Source of the DNA: Ipomoea triloba
Taxonomy: Eukaryota > Streptophyta > Magnoliopsida > Solanales > Convolvulaceae
Assembly (NCBI RefSeq): GCF_003576645.1
Contig: NC_044916.1
Coordinates: 23,075,260-23,139,259, forward strand
Direction: 5' to 3'
Length of the DNA stretch: 64,000 nucleotides
The translations under genes were made by a program, and so were the position numbers. The notes below the pieces were generated by a model, which had not been told where the DNA came from, did no database searches, and saw only the letters and a list, made by a program, of their open reading frames with translations. This document shows, piece by piece, positions 43,050 through 54,733 of this stretch (positions are counted from its first letter, which is position 1; each line of letters begins with the position of its first letter).

Positions 43050-44220
43050 GAAGAGATCGATATATTATACGCTCAAAATGAATAAGGGGTGAATGAGAAA
43101 TTGGTTCTCAACGTAAACGCATTTGAGATGGAATTTGGTTGTGGAAAAGCTTTAAGGAATTACCGTCACCCAAGCATATCTCATCTGGACCCTTGTACTC
43201 TGAAAAGGTTTGTAGAGGAGCCATATTTGGAGTGGCATGGTGAGATACCTCACTGTCAAACAACCACGGTGAGGTTGACCCAACTGCGGAGTTGGCTATT
43301 GATGACTGATTGGATGGCGTTGCCTACATAGGAAAAATGTTATTATCCTTTAAGAACCTAGCAAATTTGCGACAAACACGGGTTTCATGGCCGGCAATAT
43401 TGCAGAACTGGCAGACAACACTAGACCGATTGTTGTCATTTTGCAGCCAATTTGGCCTGTTATGTCCATTCGAATTGTTGTTGTTGCGGAACCTCTAGTT
43501 GGATGAGTACTGATTAGTGTTCCGGGAAGCCGAGGGACTGCGTTGGGTGACATTCGTAGTAGTCAATAGGGACTGCCGAACATCGTCCGTTTCTTTCAAG
43601 TGACGTTCATGATCCGTGATAACGTCAGCTAATTTGCCCAAAGAGATGGGCTTGTCACGGATACGAATAGCATAAGTAATAGGACTGTATTCGTCTCCAA
43701 GTTGTGTGAGGATGTACACAACCATGTCGTCATCCGAAACTAGGCATTGAGCCAAGGCGAGATCGTCGGTTATGGATCGCATGTCATTCAAGAAGGCAGT
43801 AACCGACCGATCGCCTTTCAGGTTTCTGGTGAGCTTGGCTTTGAGGGAAATGATCCGTCCTCAACAGGCACTAGCATAGTTGGCAACGAGACATTTCCAG
43901 GGATCATACGCTGTTGAAGCAGAAGAAATGAGAGGTTGGATGGTGTCCGAACAACTCCCTAGTAAAGCATTAGTAATTATCTGGTCCTGCTTGTACCAAG
44001 TTAAATGTGCAGGGTTTTGGGTGGTTTCGGCAGTATCATTGAACTTGGCTGGTTCTTTAACAGAACCATCGATACAGCCAAGGCGATTGAATCCGATTAA
44101 CATGGATTGAACTTGGCGTCGCCAAACAGGGAAATTGGTAGGGGTGAGTTTGATTGGTAAATTGGATGGAGCATTAAGCTGGATAACATCAGTAGTAGTC
44201 ACAGCCGATTGGGAAGCCAT
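43050..44220 (-). pseudogene. Copia gag and protease remnant
   Basis: On the minus strand from ATG at 44,220: gag with KLTPTNFPVWRRQVQSMLIG, WYKQDQIITNALLGS and YILTQLGDEYSPI. Then a zinc knuckle CQFCNIAGHETRVC (CX2CX4HX4C, near 43,390-43,430) and a protease start where the usual DSGASHH reads DSEVSHH. In-frame stops lie near 43,862 and 43,495, with more further on, so it is dead. Integrase and reverse transcriptase are absent. An LTR and primer site lie upstream at 44,288-44,473. Confidence 0.88.
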
Positions 44221-44287
44221 GAACTCACAAAGTGGCGTAAGGAAAGGAAAGGAGAAAAAGAAAAAACAAAATCTCTTAGGAGAGTAT

Positions 44288-44473
44288 GGCTCTTGATACC
44301 ATGTGAGGAAATGAATTGTACTTTATTGAAGTAAAGCTACCTGGTATAAATAGTATACAAAGGAGAGTTAATAACTAGGGAGTTGTAACAACTAGTCTAA
44401 CACACCTATTCTAAAGGAGTATAATTAGAACAAATACGAAGATAGAAAACATTAGTCACATATATCCTTATCA
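44288..44473 (-). repeat. Copia 5' LTR (172 bp) with primer-binding site
   Basis: The primer site TGGTATCAAGAGCC (minus strand, 44,288-44,301) directly follows an LTR that reads, on the minus strand, TGATAAGGATATATGTG ... CTCACA (44,302-44,473). The 3' LTR is missing. Confidence 0.8.
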
Positions 44474-46852
44474 ACTTCAAGTGTAGAAAAAGAAAATTCT
44501 TGTGGATGAATAAAAAAGATGATCATGATTTTCGTAGCTCAAATTCTTCAAGAAAAGATGTTAAAATGAAGCTTAGAAGGTTTGAGTATGATGGGCCATC
44601 AACCATCTAAGATTCTAGCCAAGTTTGGTATTTATAGGTGTTAAAGATTGCATTGCAATGGCTAATAATGACTAGTTCTAAAATGAATTTGGCTGATGTT
44701 TTTACCAAAGTAGTTGCCAAAAGTTCACTCTGACAAAATGGAATGACTCTGGTTTAGGTTTTTGACTAATAGGATGCCCGAAGTGGATGTCCAACGTTTA
44801 CATAATAACTTACTAGAATGACTTCGATTAAGGAAATTATTGGCTAATGGAATGCTTGAAGTGGTATTTTGGGAAGAAATAATTTTATACAGTTGAGCAC
44901 ACAAACATGAAATATCAATATTTGTTAGGAAGATTTGTAATAGATTTTGATGATGTGAAAGTGTATTCATATAAGCACTTTAGCCCCTCATTCTTTGTTG
45001 TAAATTTGGATAGGTTTCGTAGATAGACTGATCAAATTGAAGCATTTTCAAAAGAAGGCTTCAAAAGGAATCAATTAAGCAAAAGGAGTCAGGTCGAAAG
45101 GAAGCTAAGGGATTGGAAGAAGTCCAAGACCATAAGAAGTCATAACTATTATTCCAAGCATTTAGGAGACCCATTAAAGGATATTTTTAAGGAAGATCAA
45201 CCTCGAAAGGAAACTAGTCAAGGAAGAACAAAAAGAGTCGTTTGAAAGGTGCAACTTGTTTGACACAAAAAGACAATTTGGTGATAAGGAGGATCAACTC
45301 TTTTTGACTTTGGAGTGCTTATAAGCTAAATAGGGAAACAGTCATTAATTACCCTACGAATAAGTTGCAGAAGTTATCAAATGGCAAATGGTTTTAGGAT
45401 ATTGTGGAAGCTTTTTGAACGACTACCACTTGTTTAGTGACAACATGGGATTCAAATTCAAAGTTAGCACTCAGCCCTCCTCTCGTCTATAAAAGGAGGA
45501 CCACAAGCTTAAAGAGAATAAGCTGAGAAAGTGTTGAGTTTATGCTGAAACTGGTGTGATATAAAGTATTCTGTGCAAGTATTCAAGGTGATCAAGTTGA
45601 ATCAAACTCTCTTTGCTAAAAATGAAATTTGGGGGATTTCCAAGTTTAGTACTCAACAAATCAACAACCATCTTTCACTAAAAGGAGTTGTGAAATCAAC
45701 CTACCAAGACGACTTAGTGGACGACCCTTAGCTAACTCTGATTGGATAGTCAAAGATAGGGCAACTTAGTGGTTGACCCCTATTTGAACGACTATCACCC
45801 GTACAAGCTGAAGCTTCTTATCACTTTGTATTTGTAACAATATTTAGTGGAACCTCCTTGGGGTTGAGGAAAAGAGTGGAGTAAGAAATTTTTTGAACCA
45901 CTATAAAAATTATTTATGTTACTTTACATTATGCATTTCTTATGTATTAACCTACGAACTAACCCCATACTTAATACACTAACTTAGCTACTTATTTATT
46001 AAGGCAAGCTAAAGACTTCCGTCACAAGAAAACTTGTTTCCAAGCTTTGTTATAAAATTTTTGATTTCGAAATTCAAGCTCACTTCAAATTAAGGGCAAC
46101 AAATTATTTTAAGAGTGGGAATAAGTATCTAAAAGTTTCAATGCTTTTATTTGTTCAGAGAGAAAGACAGAGTGTGTGTGTGTGTGTATAAAGAAGCTAA
46201 GGGGTCTCATATGAGAACATTACCCACGTGAGAATATGTGGTGTAATCTAGACTCTAGGATTTAATGGGTATGTTTTAACAATTTTGTAATTTATTGTAT
46301 TATGGGCATTTAGGTAATTTTTCACATAGTTTCCTTACAAGTAGTTTTTTTAATAGATTATACTGGGTGATATTAGAGAATTATAACCATGATTTTAAGA
46401 TTTTTTTTTTCGATTTTTTCTTTCTTTCTTTTGATTTTTTTCGACGCCGGTGGTGATGGCTCGACATGACTTCATATTTGTTCTGTTTGTTTTAATATTT
46501 TATGTGGTTTGTTGGAGTATGCTTTTGATTAGGTTTGTTGATGAATCTTTGATTTTAAGAAGGGTACATCGTAGGCCGTTGAGTTGCAATGTAATGAGGC
46601 GCTAGGTGTGGTGTAACGTAGAACTGTGGGTTGTGCATTGGTTGGAGGGCATTAGATATCGTTGTTGGCGTGAGATTATGCATTTAAGTTATTTTGTCGG
46701 GAATAGGTGCATCATAGAATGTGGGGACGTGCATTGGTGCGCTTAGTGCAGTGCATCGTAAGATGTTGGGATGCTCATCAACTATCTACCGCGTGGTCAA
46801 TTTTGTGGGCTTTAGGGGTTAGGTTTTAGTGGTTTAAGGTGTGCACTTATAG
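44474..46852. other. Intergenic DNA with a weak copia-like trace
   Basis: Near 44,640-44,730 a plus-strand frame reads LQWLIMTSSKMNLADVFTKV, like the end of a copia RNase H domain, but it is very short. The rest is unrecognised. A T/C-rich tract lies at 46,400-46,440. Confidence 0.35.
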
Positions 46853-47095
46853 AGTAAAAGTTATGCATTGTTAGTTGTAAAGGTGTGCATTTTGTGGGGC
46901 AATGTTGTGCATTATGTGTTAGTATAGATGAGTCCTGAATTGGAGGTCAAAAATGTGCATTTACAAAATGTTGTACACCTTTGTGTACTCCAAGAGTAAT
47001 GGTTCTGCATTGCTAGTAGTAAAGGTGTACATTCTGTGGGGTAGTGTTGTGAATTTTGTGTTGTATGACTAAGCCCTAAATTGCAGGTCAAAGAT
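46853..47095 (+). repeat. Diverged tandem duplication, about 135-bp unit
   Basis: GTAAAGGTGTGCATTTTGTG (46,878) recurs as GTAAAGGTGTACATTCTGTG (47,021) with parallel flanks (GGTCAAAAATG and GGTCAAAGATG). Confidence 0.75.
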
Positions 47096-47657
47096 GAATG
47101 ATATTATATTTTAGAAAATTTTGATTCACAGTACATAATGATAATGAGGTGGTGGAGTAGGAATAGGAATGTGTGGATGTTGTGCCGATTTGGTGGTTAA
47201 AGGTTTATTGTTCTAGACAAATACTCTTAGAGTCCTAATATGGATGATTTTTTAGCCTAACGTAACACATAATTTATTTTTTTTAAATATGGGTTAACGA
47301 CCAACCATAAATGGAGAAAAATAGACAACTTAGACTAGACCACATGTTCTCCCCTATATATACTAGGGTGTGTGTACATAGTCATCGTGTAAAAAGTGAA
47401 GACGGTTCTCAGCCGTCCATCAAGGTTCATCAATGGTTGACAATTTTAGTAAAAAAAAAATTTGGGGTCAAATTTATAATTATTAAAAATTTTTAAGAGA
47501 AGAGTTCATTTTATAATTATTGAAAATTTGAAAGTTTAGTAATAATAAGATCCTATTATTTGATTTCTTAAAATGAAAAGTGTGGATCTGTCTACGCTTT
47601 TACGTAAGGCATTAATAACATGATAAATTATTAACAAATGTCACAATCAAATTTAAT

Positions 47658-48013
47658 GGCGGGGAAAATTATAATTTATGCACCTGCGAATATGTCAATT
47701 ATCAATATCACTCCTGAATTATTAGTTGTGTAATGTTATCCCTAAATTTTCACAACGTGACATATATTGCCCCTCCCTTAAGGAAGAAGGAGAAACATTG
47801 TTGATGGCGGAAGGAGAACAAACGAAGAAAGAAAATGGAGGAAAAAAAGTGGTCTTCGAGCAAGGAAAACGGCGGGTAATCACATTTACACCACTAATAA
47901 TTATGGGAGGGGCAATATATGTGACGTTTTGAAAATTGAGAGACAACATTTACACCTCTACTAATTTCGGAGTGACATTGATAATTGACATATTTGTGAG
48001 TGCATAAATTACC
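47658..48013. mobile_element. TIR-type MITE, about 355 bp, ends approximate
   Basis: Inverted arms of about 125 bp: AATTTATGCACCTGCGAATA at the left pairs with TATTTGTGAGTGCATAAATT at the right, and GACATATATTGCCCCTCCC pairs with GGGAGGGGCAATATATGTG. The target duplication is not clear. Confidence 0.75.
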
Positions 48014-48465
48014 ATTAAAGAATAACGCTATGCATGCCAATCTTAAAACTAATCCGCAATGGGATTCAAGAACCATACTTTCTTAAGTCTTCATCTTTAG
48101 TTGGGCAAATTTGATATGAGATCTTATATTTATCTATTTTCTTCAATTTTTCAAAAATAAAAAAATAAAATTGAAACGATACATTTTAATTAATAACACT
48201 GACTAATATTAAATAAAGTGAAACAAGCAGAAGTACAAAAGCTAGTTGTGTTTGACACTTCCACTACATGAAGTAAACAAATGCATAATTAAAAGGTACA
48301 ACTCAGTTTCAGATCCTCACTCTTTTTGGTGATAAAATAGTCTAAAGCTGCCTAGCTAGAAGATATATAGAATAATATAATTTTTAAAAAATTAGAAATT
48401 TAAAAAAAAAAAAAGGAACAAAAAACTAGGGAAAACAATAATGTTGGCAGTAAAGGGCATGAGCT
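48014..48465. other. Downstream flank of the zinc-finger gene
   Basis: AT-rich DNA, including the probable 3' UTR of the minus-strand gene nearest 48,465. No clear polyadenylation signal was chosen. Confidence 0.5.
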
Positions 48466-49604
48466 CTAATAATCATTTCTTGACTGAATCGCCTTTCTTG
48501 ATTCTCTCTTAGATGCGAAACCTGAAAGGTAAAGAGAAAAGCAAAATCCCATTATTTAATTGGATTTAATATAATGAAAAAAATTTAAATAAGATTTCGA
48601 AAAATACAATTTAATTACCTAGAAATTGAGAATCAATGATGAATTATTATATTAATAATTCATCAGAAATTGTAGGACTTGTTACCGGAGTCACGAGGTG
48701 CATTGCATCGGAAACACTCCATCCTATTTGCAAAGTTGTGCTCATTGCACCCTGGCCTGTTTTTTTGTTATTACACCAATTACTTTATTAAACAACAACG
48801 GCAAATTATTCGGTGGATCCGGATCCACTTTATAAGATAGATTTGAATACAAAATACACAATTTATATACTAAATATTCAAAATTTACAAATTAGATGTT
48901 CACAATTGTGAACATTCAGTATGTAAATCGATACGGTTCCACTTTACAAGGTGAACCCGGGTCCACGATATAACTATTGAACAACAATAATAAGGGTCAT
49001 ACTTGTGTGAGACGTACTGTTTCACGGATTTCAATTCGTGAGATGGGCCGAGTCAATATAATTTGAATCATAAAAACTCATAATACATTAATATTAACCA
49101 TGACCCAAATTATGTTGACCCGACCCGTCTTACGGATTGAAATTCGTGAGACAATTTACACAAGTTTTTGCCTAATAATAATAATAATAACAACGAGGAG
49201 AATAACAAAAACAGCAATAATATTGAATTTAATTACCTAGTGCAAATCCAGTCGCCGGACTTCCAGCCAGAGCGGCTGCCGCCGGCGAAGCCATAGCCTC
49301 CTCTCTGACGCGACATATAGTCGCCGGCGGCCACCTCACCGCTGCCGAAAGAATAATCAAGGTCCCTGAAGGCGCCGCATTTGAAGCAGCTGGAGCGGCT
49401 GGCGAAGTTGTGGGTCCCGCAGTTCCCGACAGCGCAGTACCAGTCGCCGGGCCTGACGTCCGGCCCAACGCCGGCGGCGGCCCTCCCCAGCCCGAAACTG
49501 CCATAATCTCCGGGCCTTGCCTCTCCACACCTCTGGCATGAGTCTCTCCTCTGGAAGTTCAAGTGCTGGCACGACCTGCAATTCCAGTCCCCTGGCCTGT
49601 TCAT
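48466..49604 (-). CDS. RanBP2-type zinc-finger protein, three fingers (164 aa)
   Basis: Coding exons on the minus strand: 49604-49237, 48756-48686, 48521-48466; the phases agree and sum to 495 nt. Three RanBP2-type fingers of the form GDW-x-C: Cys 9, 12, 23, 26; Cys 57, 62, 73, 76 (GTHNFASRSSCFKC); Cys 121, 126, 137, 140 (NEHNFANRMECFRC). Glycine-rich linkers lie between them, and a basic tail (KRESRKAIQSR) is at the end. Length and finger order fit the small plant RanBP2-finger family (Arabidopsis At3g15680-like) that bind single-stranded RNA; RNA binding here is inferred. The start is the ATG of MNRPGDW, where the family begins; a longer upstream frame with FFFVKTKKDW is probably leader. 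The donor TAG|GTAATT at 49,236 splits the codon of residue 123, so finger 3 is built from two exons. The acceptor CTTTCAG before exon 3 is strong. Confidence 0.92.
48994..49172. mobile_element. MITE (GTGTGAGAC family), short copy in intron 1 of the zinc-finger gene
   Basis: 179 bp, ends GGGTCATACTTGTGTGAGAC and CAAGTTTTTGCC, with inverted CGTGAGA/TTCGTGAGAC segments. Flanked by CAATAATAA and TAATAATAA (8 of 9 match). Confidence 0.8.
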
Positions 49605-49880
49605 TTTCCCTGTCCAATCTTTTTTTGTTTTCACAAAAAAAAACAAAATAATATATAATTACATTCATCTTTAATGGCGTAATATATAATATAGAATTAC
49701 ATGCATTTTTACTGACGTAATAATGCTATGCATGCAGATTTAAGCAGAGTTAACAGAATAAAGATATTACCTAGTAAAATAAGAATTCGGAAAAGACGAG
49801 ATATTACGTAGGCTAAGAGAAGAGAGAAAGTGGTGAGAAGCTGTGAAATTGTTGTAATGACAGAGAGGTTTATATACTGG
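49605..49880 (-). promoter_or_regulatory. Promoter and probable 5'-UTR intron of the zinc-finger gene
   Basis: TATATAAA on the minus strand (49,869-49,876) lies about 270 bp upstream of the start codon. A leader of about 95 bp ends in TACTAG|GTAATATC (donor at about 49,772), and ATTGGACAG just before GGAAAATG could be the acceptor. A leader intron is therefore likely. Confidence 0.55.
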
Positions 49881-50208
49881 GAGTTGCTCGAAAATCGAGA
49901 GGATTCGATCTCCTTTGAACGGTGGAATTATATATTCTTTTTCTTTTATTTCTTTTAGTAGAGCTAGCAAGTGATTAAATTAAAGTAGGCCATGGGATAA
50001 ATTAAAGGAAAAAAAAAATGGATTGGATTCAATTCCAAGAAAAATGTGCGGTGTTACCCATACATTTGTGAAATTTGATAAAGTTGGATGTTGATGTAGG
50101 CTACAGTGCATTGTAACTTTTAAGGCTATCAGAAATGGGATATATATGTACGTGCATGGGTGCATGGAGCCATGATTGAAGAATCAAAATTTGGATACTT
50201 TTATTTTG

Positions 50209-50634
50209 GGGTCACACTTGTGTGAGACCGTCTCACGGATCCTTATTCGTGAGACGCGTCGGATCAGATCGGGTCGGAGCATCATGCAAATGTTATACTT
50301 ATATGCTCAAATATAAAACTAATTAGGAGTACAATTTTTGTTACTTAAGAAAAAGTATTACATTTTTCATAATAAGTAATGTTGACAAGTGTCCCTCACT
50401 TATAAGGGAAAATATAATACTTTTGAGGCAAAATGTAATTCTTTTAAATCGAAATGTAAAAGTATTGTATTTTCCCTTAAAAGTATTACATTTACCCTTA
50501 TAAGTAACAAAATTTTTATTCCTAATTAGTATTACATTTGAGCATATAAGTATGACATTTGTGCGTATAAGTATTACATTTTCATCTTGACCCGACCCGC
50601 CTCACGATGAGACGGTCTCACACAAATTTTTGCC
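50209..50634. mobile_element. MITE (GTGTGAGAC family), 426 bp
   Basis: Ends GGGTCACACTTGTGTGAGAC and GTCTCACACAAATTTTTGCC; perfect 9-bp duplications TTTATTTTG (50,200-50,208 and 50,635-50,643). The interior is built of AGTATTACATTT words. The 9-bp duplication suggests Mutator-type mobilisation. Confidence 0.9.
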
Positions 50635-50639
50635 TTTAT

Positions 50640-51545
50640 TTTGGTATGGTAGATGCATTCAAAATTGTGTATCTAATTCTAGTTTTTATGAGTTAAAAGG
50701 ATATATATAAGTATAAATGAATAAGAGTTATAAAATTGTGATGAGGAATTATCTTTGTATTGATTTTTATGATCGATGTTAATGGGTATAATTTAAGAAT
50801 TGAACTTAGACCCTATAAAATTTGTATTGTAATTTTGGACTAATAAATATCATTTGAACCTTGTAATCGGAAGATTTTGTCCGATAGGCCTCATAGATGG
50901 AATTGTATAATGGACAAATTATATTATTTTCACCTAAAAGTAAATTGTTTTTGCTCAAAGGTCAATAACGTGCTATGAAAAATTGAGGAGATGACAACTT
51001 TTGGACACCTATCATCTCAAAAAGCGCTAACAAGAAAATTTCGGAACATTCAAATTTTTGACTCCTCAACTCTGTAAATAGAGTTCTTCCTGATTGAGAA
51101 AGTTAAGAAAATTAGTCGAGCAATATTCCTAAGTACATTAACTCATTCTCAAGCATTTAAATGCTTCAAGAATCTTCTTGATTCTGCATGCCCAACTTAA
51201 TAATCTTCAAGACTAAAACCTTCCTTGTTCTAAAGATTGATCAATCTTCTCTCAAAACGATTTGGTAGACTACCCTTGACGATGAAGATTGGCAATGAAG
51301 AATGTTGAACTTTGTGATGAAAGTCATTGGAATAATTATTAAGAAAATGAGTTTTAACAAGTAACTTAGATGGCTTGGCAACTAAGTATATAAGGCTAAA
51401 TTTCACTTGTTTGGCCTAGTTGGACTATCTTGCCAATCAGCAAAGTTAAAAGTGAAATCCACTAGCTATCCCTGGTCAAATAGAAGAGAGCAATATCTCT
51501 ACTCAATCAAAAGAGAAGTCAACTTCTATGAATTTCCACTTATTT
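50640..51545. other. Intergenic DNA
   Basis: No gene or element is recognised. Confidence 0.5.
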
Positions 51546-51554
51546 TTTAATTAA

Positions 51555-51917
51555 GGCAAAAACTTGTGTGAGACCGTCTCACNGAAATAAAATTTTTGTT
51601 ACTTATAAGGGTAAATGTAATACTTTTAAGGGAAAATATAATACTTTTACATTTCAATTTAAAAGTATTACTTTTTTCCTCAAAAGTATTATATTTGCAC
51701 TTATAAGTAAGGGGCACTTGTCAATATTACTTATTATGAAAAATGTATTACTTTCTCTCTTATAAGTAACAAAAATTGTATTCTTGATTAGTGTTATATT
51801 TGAGCATATAAGTATGATATTTGCACATATAAGTATGACATTTGCATGGTGCTTTGACCCGACCCGACCCGTCTCACGAATAAGGATCCGTGAGACGGTC
51901 TCACACAAGTGTGACCC
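51555..51917. mobile_element. MITE (GTGTGAGAC family), inverted copy, 363 bp
   Basis: Opposite orientation to the 50,209 copy (starts GGCAAAAACTTGTG, ends AAGTGTGACCC). Perfect 9-bp duplications TTTAATTAA (51,546-51,554 and 51,918-51,926). An N at 51,583 marks a place where family sequence is missing. Confidence 0.9.
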
Positions 51918-51926
51918 TTTAATTAA

Positions 51927-52911
51927 AACCCAAGGTTAAGGCTCTATTTGGTAAATGGCTGTTAGCTGATTGGGTTGGCTGTTTGGGTTAGAAGGTATGA
52001 TTTGTTGATAATATTAGCTGATTGCAGAAAGTTGTTTGATAGATTAGTTGTTAGTTGATAACTGTTTGATATAATTTCTTTTATCAAAAAGCTAATTGAA
52101 AAGGCTGCTTTGAGTAACCTTTTGAATTTTAGCATTTTGGAGTTACAAAAAGCTTATTAACCAAACAACTAATAGTAGTCAAATAAGCTAAAATTGGCTG
52201 ATAGGCTTATTATGTTACCAAACAGGGCCTAACTCCTTTGAAAAATCAAAGGATTAAATTCTTTGAATAACAAACTAGAGGACCAATATCCAGAAGATTA
52301 ACTTCTCTGAATAACAACCAACCCAACATTTCTAATCAATAAAATCCCTACCAAGCTTAAAATATATTATTTAAATTTTGACAGTTCTGTCTAGAAAAAG
52401 AAAAAAAGAAAAAAAAAAAAAAAAACAACTCTNAAAAAAAAAAAAAAAAACAACTCTGTTATCACAGAGTATATAAATTTTCAACAACTTGTTAGATTTG
52501 TCTCACTATCATTGCCAAAATCATCTTTAACACAACTTATTTCATCTTCTTCAATACTCATTATTAATATAAAATGAACTTACTTTTGCAAAACAAATTT
52601 AAATTAAACCTATGCACCAAGATAACATTTTTACCAACTTTAAATTAGATTCATAAACTATTAAACTAAAATTTTTATTTTCTTGACATGACTCATCTTC
52701 AACATTAGCATCTTCATCATCAAGAATATCAAAGAAATCATGATACCTTGTCATAACAAAAAAACTTGTTCATTAGACTCTTTAATATTTCTTAAATCAT
52801 TATTATTTTCCTAAGATTAGAATTTAACTGCACAATTTTTAAAGATTCCAACCTAATTGTAAGAAATTAAATTTTTAAACCTTTAATTATATTATTTTAA
52901 TTGAGATGCTT
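51927..52911. other. AT-rich intergenic DNA with an assembly ambiguity
   Basis: Inverted short words around 51,940-52,230 (TAGCTGATTG and its relatives, TTGGTAAATGG and TTACCAAACAG) suggest a small worn TIR element of about 290 bp. An N sits at 52,433 in duplicated A-rich sequence. No gene is recognised. Confidence 0.4.
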
Positions 52912-52920
52912 GTAACTTAA

Positions 52921-53397
52921 GGCAAATTCTCCTATAAGACCGTCTCATGGATCCTCATCATCCGTGAGACGGGTCAGATTTTTTAATAAGTATTACATTT
53001 TTGCACATGAGTATTACGATTTTTATCATAAGTAACTCATTAATTAATTAACTCTTAATATTACATTTTAATTTAAAAAATATTACATTTTTCATCAAAA
53101 GTATCACATTTTTCGTCATAAGTATTATTAGACTTTCTCTCACAAGTAACAGTTAAACAATTTATTCATAATTAGTATTACATTTTTTTTTCTCAATGAA
53201 CTATTTAACCCTAAATATTACATTTTAATTTAAAAATATTATATTTATTTTCTTCAGTATCACATTTTTCATTATGAATAACAAATAATTTATTTATAAT
53301 TAGTATTACATTTTTCAAACATAAGTATTACATTTTCATCATAACCAAACCCGTCTCTCACAAATAAAATTAATACAATCTCATAGGAGTCTCACTC
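52921..53397. mobile_element. MITE (GTGTGAGAC family), diverged copy, 477 bp
   Basis: Starts GGCAAATTCTCCTATAAGAC, ends ATAGGAGTCTCACTC, and has the same AGTATTACATTT interior. Flanked by GTAACTTAA and ATAACTTAA (8 of 9 match). Confidence 0.8.
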
Positions 53398-53939
53398 ATA
53401 ACTTAATTGATTTTATTTTTTTTTGGGTATAATAACTATACAGTAATAGTTTTCAAAAAAAAAAAAAAAANAAAAAAAAAAAAAAAACTATACAGTAATA
53501 CTGTTCGGATTGTATTATAGCAACAAATTTGATGATTCTGTCAGTGATTGGTTTTTGCGGCCGGTGGCGTACCACTATGTCAAATTATCGTGTGGACCAT
53601 GGTCTAAAATAACGTTGTTTTGATATTAAAAATAAAAAATCTTTACTTCACACGCGTGTTATAATAATGAACATTTTGGAGTAAGATAATGTACTTTATG
53701 TTTTAGAATAATATACTTTATATGTGTTAGAATAATTAAATGACTCAATTTCTTTTTTGGTCCTAGACTTATAGGCAAAGACAATTTTAGTCATCCATAA
53801 AACAATTAGACAATTTATAGACACACTTATGGTGACAAGGAAAATTTTGATCATCCGTCTATTATCTCGTTAGTTGACTATTTAAATGAGGGGCATTTTT
53901 GTCAAATTAGCGAAATTCAAGCAGTTCTGGACCGAGGCT

Positions 53940-54400
53940 TAGCAGATTGCGACCTCTCACCTGCAACAATAGGCAGCGACAGTGGTCTGTTTTTTCGACG
54001 GGGTCTTCTCCTCCGACCGAGGCTTAGCAGCCGGTGACCTCCTCACCTTCTCTTATTTATGTACCTCTCTCTCTAGTGTGGGTTGTTTCTCCTTCTAGCA
54101 GCCGGCGACCTCCTCACCTGCAACAATAGGCGATGGCAGTGGTCTATTTTTCCAACGTGGTCTTCTCCTCCGACCGAGGCTTAGCAGTCGACGACCTCCT
54201 CACCCTCTCTTCTCTCTAGTGTGAGTTGTTTCTCCTTCTAGCAGCCGGCGACCACCTCACCTGCAATAATAGGCGACGGCGGTGGTCTATTTTTCCGACG
54301 CGGTATTCTCCTCCGATCGAGGCTTAGTAGCCGGCGACCTCCTCATCCTCTCTTCTCTATGTACCTCTCTCTCTAGTGTGGGTTGTTTCTCCTTCGACGA
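53940..54400 (+). repeat. Internal tandem repeat in the Mutator-like element
   Basis: About three units of roughly 165 bp, each with AGCAGCCGGCGACCTCCTCA, CTGCAACAATAGGCGA, CTTCTCCTCCGACCGAGGCT and AGTGTGGGTTGTTTCTCC. Confidence 0.85.
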
Positions 54401-54438
54401 AGCTCAGCGACGAACAGAGCTACGATAGCCACTCCAAC

Positions 54439-54733
54439 AATGGCGTCCCTTGATCTCCTTTTTCCCGACGAGGCAGAGCACTCTAGAGGCCGCGTGAACG
54501 GTCCATTTCAATGGGTGAGGCAGGACCGTTAGAGCTTCCCTCCTATGGTTTCGGTGACGCAAGGCAACAACGACGGGGCTGGAATCTCCGGGTTCAGCAG
54601 ATTAACGGTAGCAACGGCATGGACTCTTAGACGGGGAACGGTTGCGGTGTCTCCCTCCTCTATTTCTGGTTTTTCTTCTTCTCGGCGAAGGCTTCAGCGA
54701 AAAGAGGATGAAAGCAGATTCATGATGGATTAA
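54439..54733 (+). pseudogene. Possible captured gene fragment in the Mutator-like element
   Basis: ATG at 54,439 in a good context (AACAATGGCG) opens MASLDLLFPDEAEHSRGRVN, which ends at a stop about 90 bases later. Another GC-rich frame continues to 54,733 (MVSVTQGNNDGAGISGFSRL). The composition is exon-like. I recognise no protein family, so this could be a captured host exon or chance. Confidence 0.3.

Noticed and set aside
43880..44110. Plus-strand 76-codon frame
   Set aside because: Shadow of the minus-strand copia gag.
49229..49528. 99-codon Ala/Pro-rich frame antisense in frame to the zinc-finger exon
   Set aside because: It is a shadow of the GC-rich first exon of the RanBP2-finger gene; the finger cysteines are in the other frame.
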